Assembly: GCF_900115175.1 (NCBI RefSeq)
Contig: NZ_FOYV01000001.1
Span: 2,356,001-2,420,000, forward strand
Origin: Marinobacter gudaonensis
GTDB taxonomy: Bacteria; Pseudomonadota; Gammaproteobacteria; Pseudomonadales; Oleiphilaceae
DNA: 64,000 nt
Direction: 5' to 3'
Part shown: one piece after another, positions 25,300 to 35,800 of the stretch
Layout: every line of letters begins with the position of its first letter
How positions within the stretch are numbered: position 1 is the stretch's first letter
Notes under the pieces: generated by a model
What the model was told of the DNA's origin: nothing
Database searches by the model: none
Seen by the model: only the letters and a program-made list of their open reading frames with translations
Translations under genes and position numbers: made by a program

Positions 25300-27543
25300 A
25301 TGACATCATCCAAAGCCAAGATTGTCTACACGCTGACCGACGAGGCCCCAGCCCTCGCGACTCGGTCGCTTCTTCCCATCCTGGAAACCTACGCCAAGCC
25401 GGCTGGTATTGAATTCGAAACCAGCGACATTTCACTCGCGGCGCGTATTCTGGCGAATTTCCCGGATTACCTTGAAGAAGATCAGCGGGTTCCGGATGCC
25501 CTGGCCGAACTGGGCGAGTACACCAAAGATCCTGATGCCAACATCATCAAGCTTCCGAACATCTCTGCGTCCATTCCCCAGCTCCGTGCCGCCATCAAGG
25601 AGCTGAACAAGCAGGGCTACAAGGTGCCCGAGTACCTCGAGCATCCGAAAACCGATGAAGAGAAAGAAATCCAGTCCCGCTATGCCAAGGTACTGGGCAG
25701 TGCCGTCAACCCTGTGCTGCGTGAGGGCAACTCCGACCGCCGCGCGCCCGCGGCCGTCAAGGCGTTTGCGCGCAAATACCCCCATTCCATGGGTGAGTGG
25801 AGCCCGGCCTCCCGCACCCACGTCGCCCACATGCGCGGCGGCGATTTCTACTCCAGCGAGCAGTCCGTCACCCTCGACAAGGCCACCAACGCCCGCATCG
25901 TGTTCGAGAACAAGAAGGGCGAGCAAACCGTCCTGAAGTCCGACCTGCCGCTGCAGGAAGGCGAAGTACTCGACGGCATGTTCATGAGCAAGAAGGCCCT
26001 GGTGAAGTTCTTCGAGGACGCCATCGCCGACTGCGAGAACACCGGCGTGATGTTCTCGCTGCACGTGAAGGCCACCATGATGAAAATCTCCCACCCGATC
26101 GTGTTCGGTCACGCGGTGAAGGTTTTCTACAAGGATTTGTTCGAGAAATACGGCGAGCTGTTCGACGAAATCGGGGTGAACCCGAACAACGGCCTGTCCA
26201 GCGTGGTCGAGAAGATCAAGCAACTGCCGGAATCCAAGCAGGAAGAAATCCAGGAAGCCCTCCACGCCTGCTACGAGCACCGCCCGGAAATCGCCATGGT
26301 GGACTCGGTGAAGGGTATCACCAACCTGCACGTGCCGAGCGACGTCATCGTTGATGCTTCCATGCCCGCGATGATCCGCAACTCCGGCAAGATGTGGGCC
26401 CGGGACAACAAGCTGAAGGACACCAAGGCGGTCATGCCTGAGTCCACCTATGCCACCATCTACCAGGAAGTGATCAACTTCTGTAAGACCCACGGTGCTT
26501 TCGATCCCACCACCATGGGTACCGTGCCGAACGTGGGCCTGATGGCGCAGAAAGCCGAAGAGTACGGCTCCCATGACAAGACCTTTGAAATCAAGGAAGA
26601 CGGCATCGTCCGCATCGTCGCCGAGGACGGCACCGTGCTCACCGAGCACAAGGTCGAGAAAGGCGATATCTGGCGCGCCTGCCAGACCAAGGACCTGCCG
26701 ATCCGTGACTGGGTCAAGCTGGCGGTCAACCGTGCCCGCGCCACCGGCATGCCGGCGGTATTCTGGCTCGACGACGAGCGTGCCCACGATGCCCAGCTGA
26801 TCAAGAAGGTGGAAACCTACCTGAAGGATCACGATACCGAAGGCCTGGACATCCGCATCATGTCGCCGGTCCGCGCTATCCGCTGGACCATGGAGCGCCT
26901 GATTCGTGGCCTGGATACCATCTCCGTGACCGGCAACGTGCTGCGCGACTACCTCACCGACCTGTTCCCGATCCTGGAGCTGGGCACCAGCGCCAAGATG
27001 CTGTCCATCGTGCCGCTGCTGAACGGTGGTGGCCTTTACGAGACCGGCGCCGGCGGTTCTGCGCCCAAGCACGTGCAGCAGCTGATCCAGGAAAACCACC
27101 TGCGCTGGGATTCCCTGGGTGAGTTCCTGGCCACGGCGGTGTCCCTGGACGAGCTGGGCGAGAAGCAGCACAACGAGCGTGCCCGCCTGCTGGGACAAAC
27201 CCTGGACAAGGCCACCGAGCGCCTGCTCGAGAACAACCAGTCCCCGTCCCGGGTCACCGGCGAGCTGGACAACCGGGGCTCCCACTTCCATCTGGCCCGT
27301 TACTGGGCGGAAGAGCTGGCCAAACAGGACGACGACAAGGATCTGAAGGAGTTCTTTGCCAAGCTGTCCAAGCAGCTGGAAGACAACAAGGACAAGATCC
27401 TGGAAGAGATGACCGTGGTCCAGGGCCATCCGGCGGATATCGGTGGCTACTACCACCCGCCGATGGAGAAAGTCTGCAAGGTGATGCAGCCGAGCGAGAC
27501 TTTCAACAAGATCCTTTCGGATGCCCGCGCATCCGTGAAGTAA
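25300..27543 (+). CDS. icd: NADP-dependent isocitrate dehydrogenase, monomeric type
   Basis: Oxidative decarboxylation of isocitrate to 2-oxoglutarate with NADP in the TCA cycle. The 747-residue length and sequence ([72 protein letters not shown]) are diagnostic of the monomeric IDH family rather than the 45-kDa dimer. GAGGA six bases before ATG 25300 fixes the start, although the frame is open from 25222. It is a single-gene unit with an AT-rich leader and a terminator. Confidence 0.97.
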   Translation: MTSSKAKIVYTLTDEAPALATRSLLPILETYAKPAGIEFETSDISLAARILANFPDYLEEDQRVPDALAELGEYTKDPDANIIKLPNISASIPQLRAAIKELNKQGYKVPEYLEHPKTDEEKEIQSRYAKVLGSAVNPVLREGNSDRRAPAAVKAFARKYPHSMGEWSPASRTHVAHMRGGDFYSSEQSVTLDKATNARIVFENKKGEQTVLKSDLPLQEGEVLDGMFMSKKALVKFFEDAIADCENTGVMFSLHVKATMMKISHPIVFGHAVKVFYKDLFEKYGELFDEIGVNPNNGLSSVVEKIKQLPESKQEEIQEALHACYEHRPEIAMVDSVKGITNLHVPSDVIVDASMPAMIRNSGKMWARDNKLKDTKAVMPESTYATIYQEVINFCKTHGAFDPTTMGTVPNVGLMAQKAEEYGSHDKTFEIKEDGIVRIVAEDGTVLTEHKVEKGDIWRACQTKDLPIRDWVKLAVNRARATGMPAVFWLDDERAHDAQLIKKVETYLKDHDTEGLDIRIMSPVRAIRWTMERLIRGLDTISVTGNVLRDYLTDLFPILELGTSAKMLSIVPLLNGGGLYETGAGGSAPKHVQQLIQENHLRWDSLGEFLATAVSLDELGEKQHNERARLLGQTLDKATERLLENNQSPSRVTGELDNRGSHFHLARYWAEELAKQDDDKDLKEFFAKLSKQLEDNKDKILEEMTVVQGHPADIGGYYHPPMEKVCKVMQPSETFNKILSDARASVK

Positions 27544-27586
27544 TCTCTCGCCAACGCCGCCGGGTCATGTCCCGGCGGTGGGCAGG

Positions 27587-27622
27587 AAAACCGGGCGGCC
27601 TTGGCGGTTGTCCGGTTTTTTT
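27587..27622 (+). terminator. Terminator after icd
   Basis: AAAACCGG (27587-27594) and CCGGTTTTTTT (27612-27622) with a GC-rich loop; a second perfect stem CCGCCGGG/CCCGGCGG lies just before at 27557-27578. Confidence 0.8.
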
Positions 27623-27633
27623 GTGCCGCAGAT

Positions 27634-28104
27634 CTACTCCTGATGAAGCGGAAAAAAGCCGCCGCCAACCAGTTCTGCCAGGTCCCGGGGCGCCAGCTCG
27701 ATTTCCAGACCCCGACGCCCTGCGCTGACAAAAATGGTGTCGAAGTTCAGGGCCGAGTCATCGATAAAGGTTTTCAGCCTTTTTTTCTGGCCCAGGGGGC
27801 TGACACCGCCCAGCACGTAGCCGGTGGCGCGCTCCACCAGCGCTTTATCCGCCATGGCGGCCTTCTTGCCCCCGGCCGCTCGAGCGATCAGCTTCATGCT
27901 CAGCAGTCCGGTAACCGGCACTATGCCAACCACCAGGTCCTTTCCGTCGATGGCGACGACCAGTGTCTTGAATACCCGGGCGGGATCCACGCCGGTCTTT
28001 TCTGCAGCTTCGGTGCCGTAGCTCTCGCTGGCCGGGTCGTGGTCATACTCGTGAATGGTATGGGGTATGTTTGCCTTGCGGGCGGCATTGATACCGGGGG
28101 TCAT
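27634..28104 (-). CDS. ybaK: Cys-tRNA(Pro)/Cys-tRNA deacylase YbaK
   Basis: Hydrolyses Cys-tRNA(Pro) formed by mis-charging. The 156-residue protein has HEYDHDPASESYGTEAAEKTG, the catalytic lysine in FKTLVV, GIVPVTGLLSMKLIARAAGGKKAAMA and GYVLGGVSPLGQKKRL, all standard for YbaK/EbsC. It is convergent with icd, separated by the terminator at 27587-27622. Confidence 0.95.
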   Translation of the reverse strand: MTPGINAARKANIPHTIHEYDHDPASESYGTEAAEKTGVDPARVFKTLVVAIDGKDLVVGIVPVTGLLSMKLIARAAGGKKAAMADKALVERATGYVLGGVSPLGQKKRLKTFIDDSALNFDTIFVSAGRRGLEIELAPRDLAELVGGGFFPLHQE

Positions 28105-28251
28105 GCCTGGCTCCTTGCAGGATGGAAACTGGAAATTAAAACAGGTGCGCAGCCCTTCAACAACTTTCGGCTATTTGTTCCTCGACGTGGCGTGCCGTTA
28201 TGACTATTTTTTGTACATCACCAACTTCCAAACACCGATGGCTGTGCGTTC

Positions 28252-29472
28252 ATGGAGCCATCTCGGCAAAGCTCTCAGGGAATGACCAGATTGACGGATA
28301 ACCAGACCCCCCTCCGGAGGGCGACATGGGCGGCGCTGCTGTATCTCGTGGTGGGCGTGGCGTGGATTGCGTTTTCCGATCGTGCCGTCGAGGCCTGGTT
28401 TCCTGACCCGGAAACCCTGTCCCTGATCCAGACCTGGAAGGGCTTCTTTTTTGTACTGGCCACCGGCGCAGTACTGTTTGTGGTCCTGTTGCGCCAACTG
28501 GTCAAGGATCGGTCACTGCTGACCCTCCAACACAGACAGCGCGAGGCACTGCGTAAACGCGAGCGGCAGCTCCAGGTTCTCATGGACAATCTGCCGGGCA
28601 TGGCCTATCGCTGCCGGTTCGATCCCCAGTGGACCATGCTGTTTGTGTCGCAAGGCTGCGTGCGGCTCACCGGCTACCAACCAGAGGATCTGATGGAGAA
28701 CCGCCTGGTCAGTTACGCCAGCCTTATCAACCCTGAGGATAACGAGCAAATGGTCGCGGACGTGCAGGCCGCCGTCGCCAGTGGCGAATCCTTTTCGCTG
28801 GAATACGGCCTTACCCGCCGGGATGGCAGCCGGATATGGGTCTGGGAACGGGGCCGGGGTGTGGAAGAGGAAAATGGCACCGTGATTCTGGAAGGGATCG
28901 TGCTGGACATCTCCGACCGGAAGGCGCTGGAAAGTGAACTGGCGGAACTGGCGACACGGGATCCGCTGACCGGGCTCTACAACCGCCGGGAACTGTCGCG
29001 CGTGATGGAAGAAGAGCTCGAACGGGCCCGGCGCTATCAGCGCCCGATGGCCCTGCTCTGGATCGATTTCGATCACTTCAAGGACATCAATGACACCTAC
29101 GGCCACGCCGCTGGCGACTCGGTGCTCCGGTCGGTGAGCCGCCTGCTCGAGCGTAGCGTCCGGAGCGTCGATTCCATCGGTCGGTTTGGCGGGGAGGAGT
29201 TTGTCATCGTGCTGCCGGAAATGGACCTGGAAGAGGCCCGTGAGACCGCAGAGCGCCTCCGCAAACGGGTTTCTTCTTCAGCCCAGCCCCTGGGCGACGG
29301 CCAGTCGGTGCCTCTCACCATCAGTGTGGGGATTGCCGTTTATCCGGACCACGGCGTCTCGGTACCTGCCCTGTGCGCTGCCGCTGACAGGGCCATGTAC
29401 CTGGCCAAGGATCGGGGTCGGAACTGCGTCGCTCTTGCCCACTTGCATCAACAGGTCAGAAAGGCACCGTGA
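28252..29472 (+). CDS. Membrane diguanylate cyclase (PAS-GGDEF)
   Basis: Makes cyclic di-GMP. Two N-terminal membrane helices (about 26-48 and 63-84) flank a short periplasmic loop; a PAS domain spans about 105-230 (LMDNLPGMAYRCRFD), then a GGDEF domain with RDPLTGLYNRREL, the intact active site GGEEF at 313-317 and an inhibitory-site RxxD (RSVD) five residues earlier, so it should be active and product-inhibited. The start is uncertain: ATG 28252 and ATG 28282 both lack well-placed Shine-Dalgarno sequences. Confidence 0.9.
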   Translation: MEPSRQSSQGMTRLTDNQTPLRRATWAALLYLVVGVAWIAFSDRAVEAWFPDPETLSLIQTWKGFFFVLATGAVLFVVLLRQLVKDRSLLTLQHRQREALRKRERQLQVLMDNLPGMAYRCRFDPQWTMLFVSQGCVRLTGYQPEDLMENRLVSYASLINPEDNEQMVADVQAAVASGESFSLEYGLTRRDGSRIWVWERGRGVEEENGTVILEGIVLDISDRKALESELAELATRDPLTGLYNRRELSRVMEEELERARRYQRPMALLWIDFDHFKDINDTYGHAAGDSVLRSVSRLLERSVRSVDSIGRFGGEEFVIVLPEMDLEEARETAERLRKRVSSSAQPLGDGQSVPLTISVGIAVYPDHGVSVPALCAAADRAMYLAKDRGRNCVALAHLHQQVRKAP

Positions 29473-29593
29473 TGCCGATGCGCTGCCGGGTGGAAGCCCT
29501 GACATCCTCACGCCCGTGATTCGGCCAATGCGGATTTTGGCGGTAAGATGAAAGATAGTCAGAAAACTTCCGTCCAGTAAAAAGGTCTTGCCC

Positions 29594-30880
29594 ATGAATC
29601 GAATCGCCCGCTATGCACTACATACCTGCCGTGTGCCCGACGACCTCGAGGCCGTGACCTTCCGGGACACTGCGGGTGAGCATCCGGAGGCGGTGGGCAT
29701 CAGTGGGCAAACGGTTGAGGCTCTGTGGCGCAGCGTGCAGAGCCTGTACCGCACCGGTGTCCATCCGGGCATCCAGATCTCAATCCGCCACCGGGGGGAG
29801 CAGGTGCTGCACCGCGCCATTGGCCACGCCAGTGGCAATGGGCCTGACGACCCGGCCAATGCGGTACCGGTGCCGATGACCACGGACACGCCCATCTGCT
29901 ATTTCTCCGCATCCAAGGCGGTCACGGCGTTGCTCATGCACATGCTGGCGGAACAGGGCCTGGTTAACCTGATGGATCCGGTGTCCTACTATTGCCCGGA
30001 ATTCGCCAGCAATGGCAAGCGCACCATCACCGTCCATCAGATACTGTCCCATCGAGGCGGTATACCCGCCATTCCCCGGGAAACCCCGATCGATGTGCTC
30101 TGGAACCGTGACGAGATCTGGCGGCTGTTGTGCGCCGCGCGGCCGGTGGAAGTGGACGGTGCCAAGGTAGCCTACCACGCCATTACCGGCGGCTTTGTGC
30201 TCCAGCGGGTGCTGGAGAGCGTCACCGGCGACAGCATCGAGAACTATCTGGATCGCCATCTCCGCCAGCCCATGGGTATGAAGTGGTTTACCTATGGCAT
30301 TGCCCCGGAGCATCTGGGCGACCTGGCCAGCAATTACGCTACCGGGCCCAGGCCGCGGTTTCCGGTCTCCTGGGTGGTTAACCGGGCCCTTGGCGGTGAC
30401 ATTCGCACCGTGGAAGCGGTGACTAACGATCCCCGGTTCCAGGAGGCGGTCATCCCGGCCGGAAACCTGTGCGGGACCGCCGAGGAAATGGGTCGGTTCT
30501 TCCAGATGATGCTCAACGGCGGGGTCTGGAACGGCCGACGGGTATGCAGTGAGATCACCGTACGGCGGGCCATTCAACAGTTCGGGTCCCTGCAGATTGA
30601 TCGCACCATGATGATCCCCATGCGCTTCAGCGCGGGCATGATGCTCGGCGGCAACCCGGTGGGCCTATGGGGCCCCCAGAGCCGGTTCGCCTTCGGCCAT
30701 GTCGGGCTGATCAACAAACTGTGCTGGGCAGATGCGGCCAGGGACATCTCGGTCAGTCTGCTCAACACCGGCTTTCCGATTGTGGGGCACCACTTACCCG
30801 CGTTGGCAAAATTTGTCTACACCGTGGGCAAGCAGTTTCCCCTGGTTCCGGAACATCAGCGTCCCCGGGTGGCCGCCTGA
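29594..30880 (+). CDS. Serine hydrolase, beta-lactamase/EstB family
   Basis: A 428-residue class C beta-lactamase-fold hydrolase. The nucleophile motif SASK matches SxxK, YHAITGG occupies the YxN position, and FGHVG provides the HxG motif. No signal peptide is visible, so it is probably cytoplasmic and an esterase rather than a beta-lactamase. ATG 29594 follows AAGG; an in-frame TTG at 29588 is less likely. No operon partner: the next gene is on the other strand, 10 bp away. Confidence 0.85.
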   Translation: MNRIARYALHTCRVPDDLEAVTFRDTAGEHPEAVGISGQTVEALWRSVQSLYRTGVHPGIQISIRHRGEQVLHRAIGHASGNGPDDPANAVPVPMTTDTPICYFSASKAVTALLMHMLAEQGLVNLMDPVSYYCPEFASNGKRTITVHQILSHRGGIPAIPRETPIDVLWNRDEIWRLLCAARPVEVDGAKVAYHAITGGFVLQRVLESVTGDSIENYLDRHLRQPMGMKWFTYGIAPEHLGDLASNYATGPRPRFPVSWVVNRALGGDIRTVEAVTNDPRFQEAVIPAGNLCGTAEEMGRFFQMMLNGGVWNGRRVCSEITVRRAIQQFGSLQIDRTMMIPMRFSAGMMLGGNPVGLWGPQSRFAFGHVGLINKLCWADAARDISVSLLNTGFPIVGHHLPALAKFVYTVGKQFPLVPEHQRPRVAA

Positions 30881-30890
30881 GAAGGTCGCC

Positions 30891-31235
30891 TCACAGGGTC
30901 CTCAGCTGGGCTTCCAGAATGCCCAGCACAGAGGACAGGATGTCGCGGAAATCGGTCAGGGTCTGGGTCCGCTGTATGACGTCCTCGCGGTTTTCGTCGA
31001 GCCGCTCCAGTTTAGGAACCACGCGGCGTATGCCCTCGGTGATCACCTCGTAGGGGTAATGGTGATCCTGGATGCTGAGCTTGTTGATCTCAGCCACTTC
31101 CTGGCTGAAGATGCTGATGATGTCGTACAGCATGTCCTTGTGGTGAATGCTACTGGCCTCCCAGTAGGCGTCGTCGAGCAGTTCCAGCAGCGACGAATAT
31201 TCACGGAGCGTATCCGCCACGGAGGTCTGGGTCAT
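30891..31235 (-). CDS. Hypothetical helical protein, 114 aa
   Basis: I do not recognise a family. The protein is all-helical by composition, rich in acidic and leucine residues (REYSSLLELLDDAYWEAS, DMLYDIISIFSQEVAEINKL), with no signal peptide or membrane segment. GGGAG just before ATG 31235 sets the start, although the frame extends to 31349. Convergent with the serine hydrolase gene. Confidence 0.7.
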   Translation of the reverse strand: MTQTSVADTLREYSSLLELLDDAYWEASSIHHKDMLYDIISIFSQEVAEINKLSIQDHHYPYEVITEGIRRVVPKLERLDENREDVIQRTQTLTDFRDILSSVLGILEAQLRTL

Positions 31236-31431
31236 GGGAGCTCCCGTCTGAAAAAAAATGGATCCAGACGGAACTATAGCAGGGCTTTGATCGTGTGGAT
31301 GAGAGGAAGACCGGCACCGGCGCAGAAATAAAAGTGAAACTCTATTCATTTTTATTGCAGTCTGTCAGGCACTTGTGCAGACTGGCGAAACGGGAAAGGG
31401 ATCTATCACGACTCAATGGACGAGAAGCCGA

Positions 31432-31689
31432 ATGGACAAGCCCCACGCACCGCCCCAGCCAGAACAGCCTGGCGCCCACCGTGAAGTCAAGCTGGACCAC
31501 CACGACAGTGTTCGCCATCACGTACACCAGCAGGTCCGCTCCGAGGTTGAGCGCCTGGAGCGCCGTATCGAGACCCTGCGACTGGTAAAGTCTCCGCACG
31601 CGGCCATCATGATCTCCACCTACGAACGGTTGATCGACCGGAAAAAAGGCTTCCTGCAGAACTGGGATCTTAACGGCGGTGTCGACTAG
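31432..31689 (+). CDS. Hypothetical small protein, 85 aa
   Basis: Unrecognised. A Pro/Glu-rich N terminus, a His-rich stretch (DHHDSVRHHVHQQV) and a helical region SEVERLERRIETLRLVKSP, ending NWDLNGGVD. Start chosen at ATG 31432; the frame is open from 31375. Its TAG overlaps the stop of the convergent lipoprotein gene. Confidence 0.6.
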   Translation: MDKPHAPPQPEQPGAHREVKLDHHDSVRHHVHQQVRSEVERLERRIETLRLVKSPHAAIMISTYERLIDRKKGFLQNWDLNGGVD

Positions 31690-32756
31690 CGCCCGGTAAC
31701 GGGGACCGTGGCCCAGTCTGTCACCGCGTCGGCGTCTTCCTGGTAGGTGCAGTTATCAGGATTGGGGATGGTGTCCTGGTCGTCCGATGAGTCCGGATCG
31801 TCGATGCGGGCCGGTTCCCCGTCCGAGGCGAATATCCGCACCCGCTCCATGTTGTAGTCCAGTTCCACCCTCAGACAGTCCGGACTGTTGTCCGCCCCGC
31901 TGTAGCCAGGGTAGCGATCAAGACCGATCACCTCTGCGTCCCCGCTCTTGATAAACAGGGTGTCGGTATTCTCGGCGATGAAATCCTGGCGCAATTCGAT
32001 ACTACCGAAGCTGCGACTCAGGTAATCCGCCGTGGCAAATTCGGCGGGGCTGTAGCCCAGTTCCATGAACCGATTGGCATCAAACCGGCTCCCTGCCAGT
32101 ACGCTGACCAGTTCCGGCTGTTCCGCCTTCTGCTCTTCCGGAACGCTGCGGCTGACATACTGGATAGTCCGGTACACCTTGTTGTCCAGGTCATTGCCCT
32201 CGGGTCCTTCGGGCAGGTAGCGCCAGTCCAGAGTCGGGTAGATCCAGAGCTGGTCGTTCAGAGGCTGGTTCGCCAGCGCCGCGTTCTGATCGGTGAAGCG
32301 GATCTGGGCGCCGTTGCCGCGGGTGTTGTAGGTGCCCCCGGCGCCGTCGGCAATCCGCTGGCGAATGTATCGTTTGCCTTCCTGGAAATTGGTCACTTCG
32401 CCGGACGCCAGAACCTGGTTCATCAGATCCAGCGGGTTGCGCACCCGAACGTAGCTGGCGCCCGATTCGCTGGGTGTGGCCCCGATGAAGATGTCGATGT
32501 GGCGACGGATTTCTCGAGCGGTCTCACGGTCGTCGGCGTTGTCGTCGGCCGGCTGTATGCCCCGGTAGAAATGCCAGAAGCGGGTGTTGGCCAGGTTGTC
32601 CGGGGCGGTATCGGTGTTTTCCAGGTCGAAACTGGAGAAAGTGAGGTCCACATCGGTGGCGGGATTGAACGCCGACGGCCCGGTATCTTCGAGGCCGCAT
32701 CCGCTCAGCGCAACCAGGGTGGCGTAAATAGCGGCGAACGTGCAGGAATGTCTCAT
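31686..32756 (-). CDS. Hypothetical lipoprotein, 356 aa
   Basis: Signal peptide with lipobox LVALSGCG near residue 20, so an anchored envelope lipoprotein of unknown function. The mature part is acidic (Asp- and Asn-rich), with HFYRGIQPADDNADD, IDIFIGATPSESGASYVRV and a Cys pair near the C terminus (NSPDCLRVELDY, NPDNCTYQED) that could form a disulfide. The frame continues to 33464, but ATG 32756 with the signal peptide is the credible start. It diverges from the hybrid kinase gene, 135 bp away. Confidence 0.75.
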   Translation of the reverse strand: MRHSCTFAAIYATLVALSGCGLEDTGPSAFNPATDVDLTFSSFDLENTDTAPDNLANTRFWHFYRGIQPADDNADDRETAREIRRHIDIFIGATPSESGASYVRVRNPLDLMNQVLASGEVTNFQEGKRYIRQRIADGAGGTYNTRGNGAQIRFTDQNAALANQPLNDQLWIYPTLDWRYLPEGPEGNDLDNKVYRTIQYVSRSVPEEQKAEQPELVSVLAGSRFDANRFMELGYSPAEFATADYLSRSFGSIELRQDFIAENTDTLFIKSGDAEVIGLDRYPGYSGADNSPDCLRVELDYNMERVRIFASDGEPARIDDPDSSDDQDTIPNPDNCTYQEDADAVTDWATVPVTGR

Positions 32757-32891
32757 TTCGAAAGGCCCCGGGATGCGAAAACAGGTGTAACAGGCTAAAG
32801 TGATCTCCGGGGCTGGAACCCTGTTCTCGGCCACCGGTGGCTTGAGAGAGTAAAATAAAAAACCGCCATCTACTCTCGCGGAGATCACATT

Positions 32892-35800
32892 TTGCGGCAA
32901 CGGTTTGAATGGGCACCCGCGGCGGCCTGCTACTGGCTGCTGGCCCTTGTGCTCCTGATGACGGCATTGGCGCCCATCCCGGCGGGCGCCGCTGACACCT
33001 GTCGCGAGGGGGAGGTAATGCTGGACGACGGGATCGGGAGCATCCGCAATCTGGGTGGGTGCATCTGGTACCTGGAGGATCCGGCGCAGACACTGACCCT
33101 CGATGAGGTGCGCGATCTGGGCGAGCAGGCGTTCACCCTTCATGAGGGTGGGGTGCTCAATTTCGGATACACCGAATCCGCTTACTGGGTACGCGTGGAT
33201 CTGAGGGCTGCCACCGGCCTCGACCAGCACGACTGGATTCTGGAGCTGGCCCTGCCCCTGGTCGACGAAGTGGCGCTGTACATGGTGCGGGATAACAGTC
33301 TGGTTGAAGTTCGCCGCGCCGGTTACGAGGACAACTGGGCCGACCGCGATCTGGCGGTGCCCAACCCCACATTCCGGCTGGAGGTTGCGCCCGGAACGCT
33401 GAACCGGCTCTACCTGCGGGTCACCAACACCAATACCTTCCGTCTTCCCATCAGTCTCTGGCATCCAGACAGCTACATCGAAAAAGTATCCGTGGACGAA
33501 CTGGTGCGCGGCATCCTCCTGGGCGCTGTGCTGGCCATCCTGGCTTACAACCTCTTTGTAGCGGTGTCAGTTCGCGAGCGCAGCAATATCTACTATGTGC
33601 TCTATCTGGTGTCGGCAACCGTGTTCATCTTCACCGAGCAGGTCCATGGCGTCCAGCTCCTCGAGAACCGACCCGCCCTGTTCGACAAACAGTACCTGCA
33701 TTTTCAGATCATCCTGACCTGGTTCTGGGGCCTGTTGATGGCGAGGTCGTTGCTGGAAACCCGGGAGCGTTCCAACGATCTGGACCAGGTGATCCGCCTG
33801 TGCCTGTATTCGGTGGTAGTCACCTTCGTGCTCTCCCTGTTCCTGCCCTATCACGTGGCCATGGAGTGGATCGTTGTCGGTTCCATTCTGCTCAGTATGA
33901 TCATGATCGTCGTCAGCTACCTGTCCTGGCGGTACTACAATCCGGCGGCCCGATCCTACTTTTTTGCCTGGACCCTGGCTCTGGTGGGTTTTGGTATTTA
34001 CGCGCTTACGGTGATGGGCGTGCTGCCCCTGAACACCTTCACCAACTATTCACCGCAGTTCGGCCTGACCGGACAGATCATCCTGTTCTCCTTTGCCCTG
34101 GCCGACCGAATAAAGCAGGTGCAGGCCGAAGCCCTGGGCTGGAGCCAGCGGGCCCTTTCGAATCTGCAGCGCTATCAGTCGCTTTTCGACAATGCCATCG
34201 AAGGCGTGTTCCAGATGTCGCCGGAGCGCCGTTTTGTCACGGCCAATCCGGCCATGGCCCGACTGCTAGGTTACAGCAGCAGCGGCGAGCTGCTCCGGCA
34301 TAATCCCGATGTGCTGGAAACCTGCATAGCCGACGAACGCCTGCGCCGGCTGGTGGTAGAGCAGCTGGAAGCCCGGGGTACAGTCAAGGGCATCGAAGCC
34401 CGTTACCGAACCCGCAACGGCGACGAGCGCTGGGCCACTATTTCCCTGCACACGGTGTACGACGCCAATGGCGAGCCTACCCATCTGGAAGGCACCTGCA
34501 TCGATGCCACCGAGAGCCACAACCGGCAGAAGATCGAGCGAGAGCGCGAACAGGAGCGGCTGGAAAAGGAGCTGGCCCGCAACTCAGCGGAGGCGAAGAG
34601 CCAGTTCCTCGCTAACATGAGCCACGAGATCCGTACGCCGCTGGCGGCGATCATCGGTTACGGGGAAACGCTGCTGGACCCGGACCTGACCGAACCGGAA
34701 AAGCGAGGCAGCGCCGAAACGGTGGTGCGAAGTGGTCGCCATCTACTGGATCTGGTTAACGACATCCTCGATCACTCCAAGATCGACGCCAACAAACTGG
34801 ACGTGGACATTGTCTCGGTGAACCTGCCGGAGCTGCTCGACGAGATCCGGGCGTTCTTCGCCCCGAGGGCCCGGGAGAAGGGTCTGGATTTCAGCATTGT
34901 CTGCGAGTATCCGCTGCCGGAACGGATTCAGACCGACCCCACACGATTACGGCAGATTATTATCAATCTGTGCGGAAATGCTCTGAAATTCACTGAGAAA
35001 GGATCGATTTCCCTGGCTGTGCGCTGCGACCGTGACCAGCAACGGCTGGTGGCCCGGGTGGTGGACACCGGCATCGGAATGAAGCCCGAACAGCTGCAGA
35101 GGTTGTTCGACCCCTTCGCCCAGGGCAGTGCTGCCATTTCCCGTCAGTACGGCGGCACCGGCCTGGGTCTGAGCATTTCGCGACGGCTGGCGGAACTGCT
35201 GGGCGGCAGTATCCGGGTCGACAGCACCTACGGCGAGGGCAGCGAGTTCGAGCTTTCGATCCGGACCGGTGCTCTGGACGGCGTGCACTTCCTGCGCGAT
35301 GCCTCGGAGCTGAGCCAGCGGCGGCGGGCCATTCCCATGGTGGTGGCACCGGCGCTGTCCGGCCGCATCCTCTGTGCCGAGGACAACGAGGTGAATCGCC
35401 GCCTGGTTTCCCTGCTGGTGGCCCGCACTGGCGCGGAGCTGGTGCACGCCAGCAATGGTGCCGAAGCCCTCGAGCTGGCCATTCGTGAGCGTTTCGACCT
35501 GATCCTGATGGATATCCAGATGCCGGTCATGAATGGCCGGGATGCGACCGCGGCGCTGCGCGAGGCCGGAGTCAACACACCGGTGATCGCACTCACCGCC
35601 AACGTAATGTCGGAGGATATCGCCGATTACCGTCTGGCCGGCTGCAATGAACACCTGGCCAAGCCGATCGATAAACAACGCTTCTACGAAACCCTGGCCC
35701 GTTACCTGACGGTCAGTCCCGACAGTCCCTCAGTAGCGGCAAAGCGGTACCAGGGCCGGGTCCTGGTGGCCGAGGACAATGACGATAACCGGCAGCTGGT

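Noticed and set aside
25432..27456. 674-codon open frame antisense to isocitrate dehydrogenase
   Set aside because: Shadow of a long GC-rich gene with third-position bias; the composition (His, Gly, Leu, Val, Gln rich) is typical of antisense frames and no family is recognisable.
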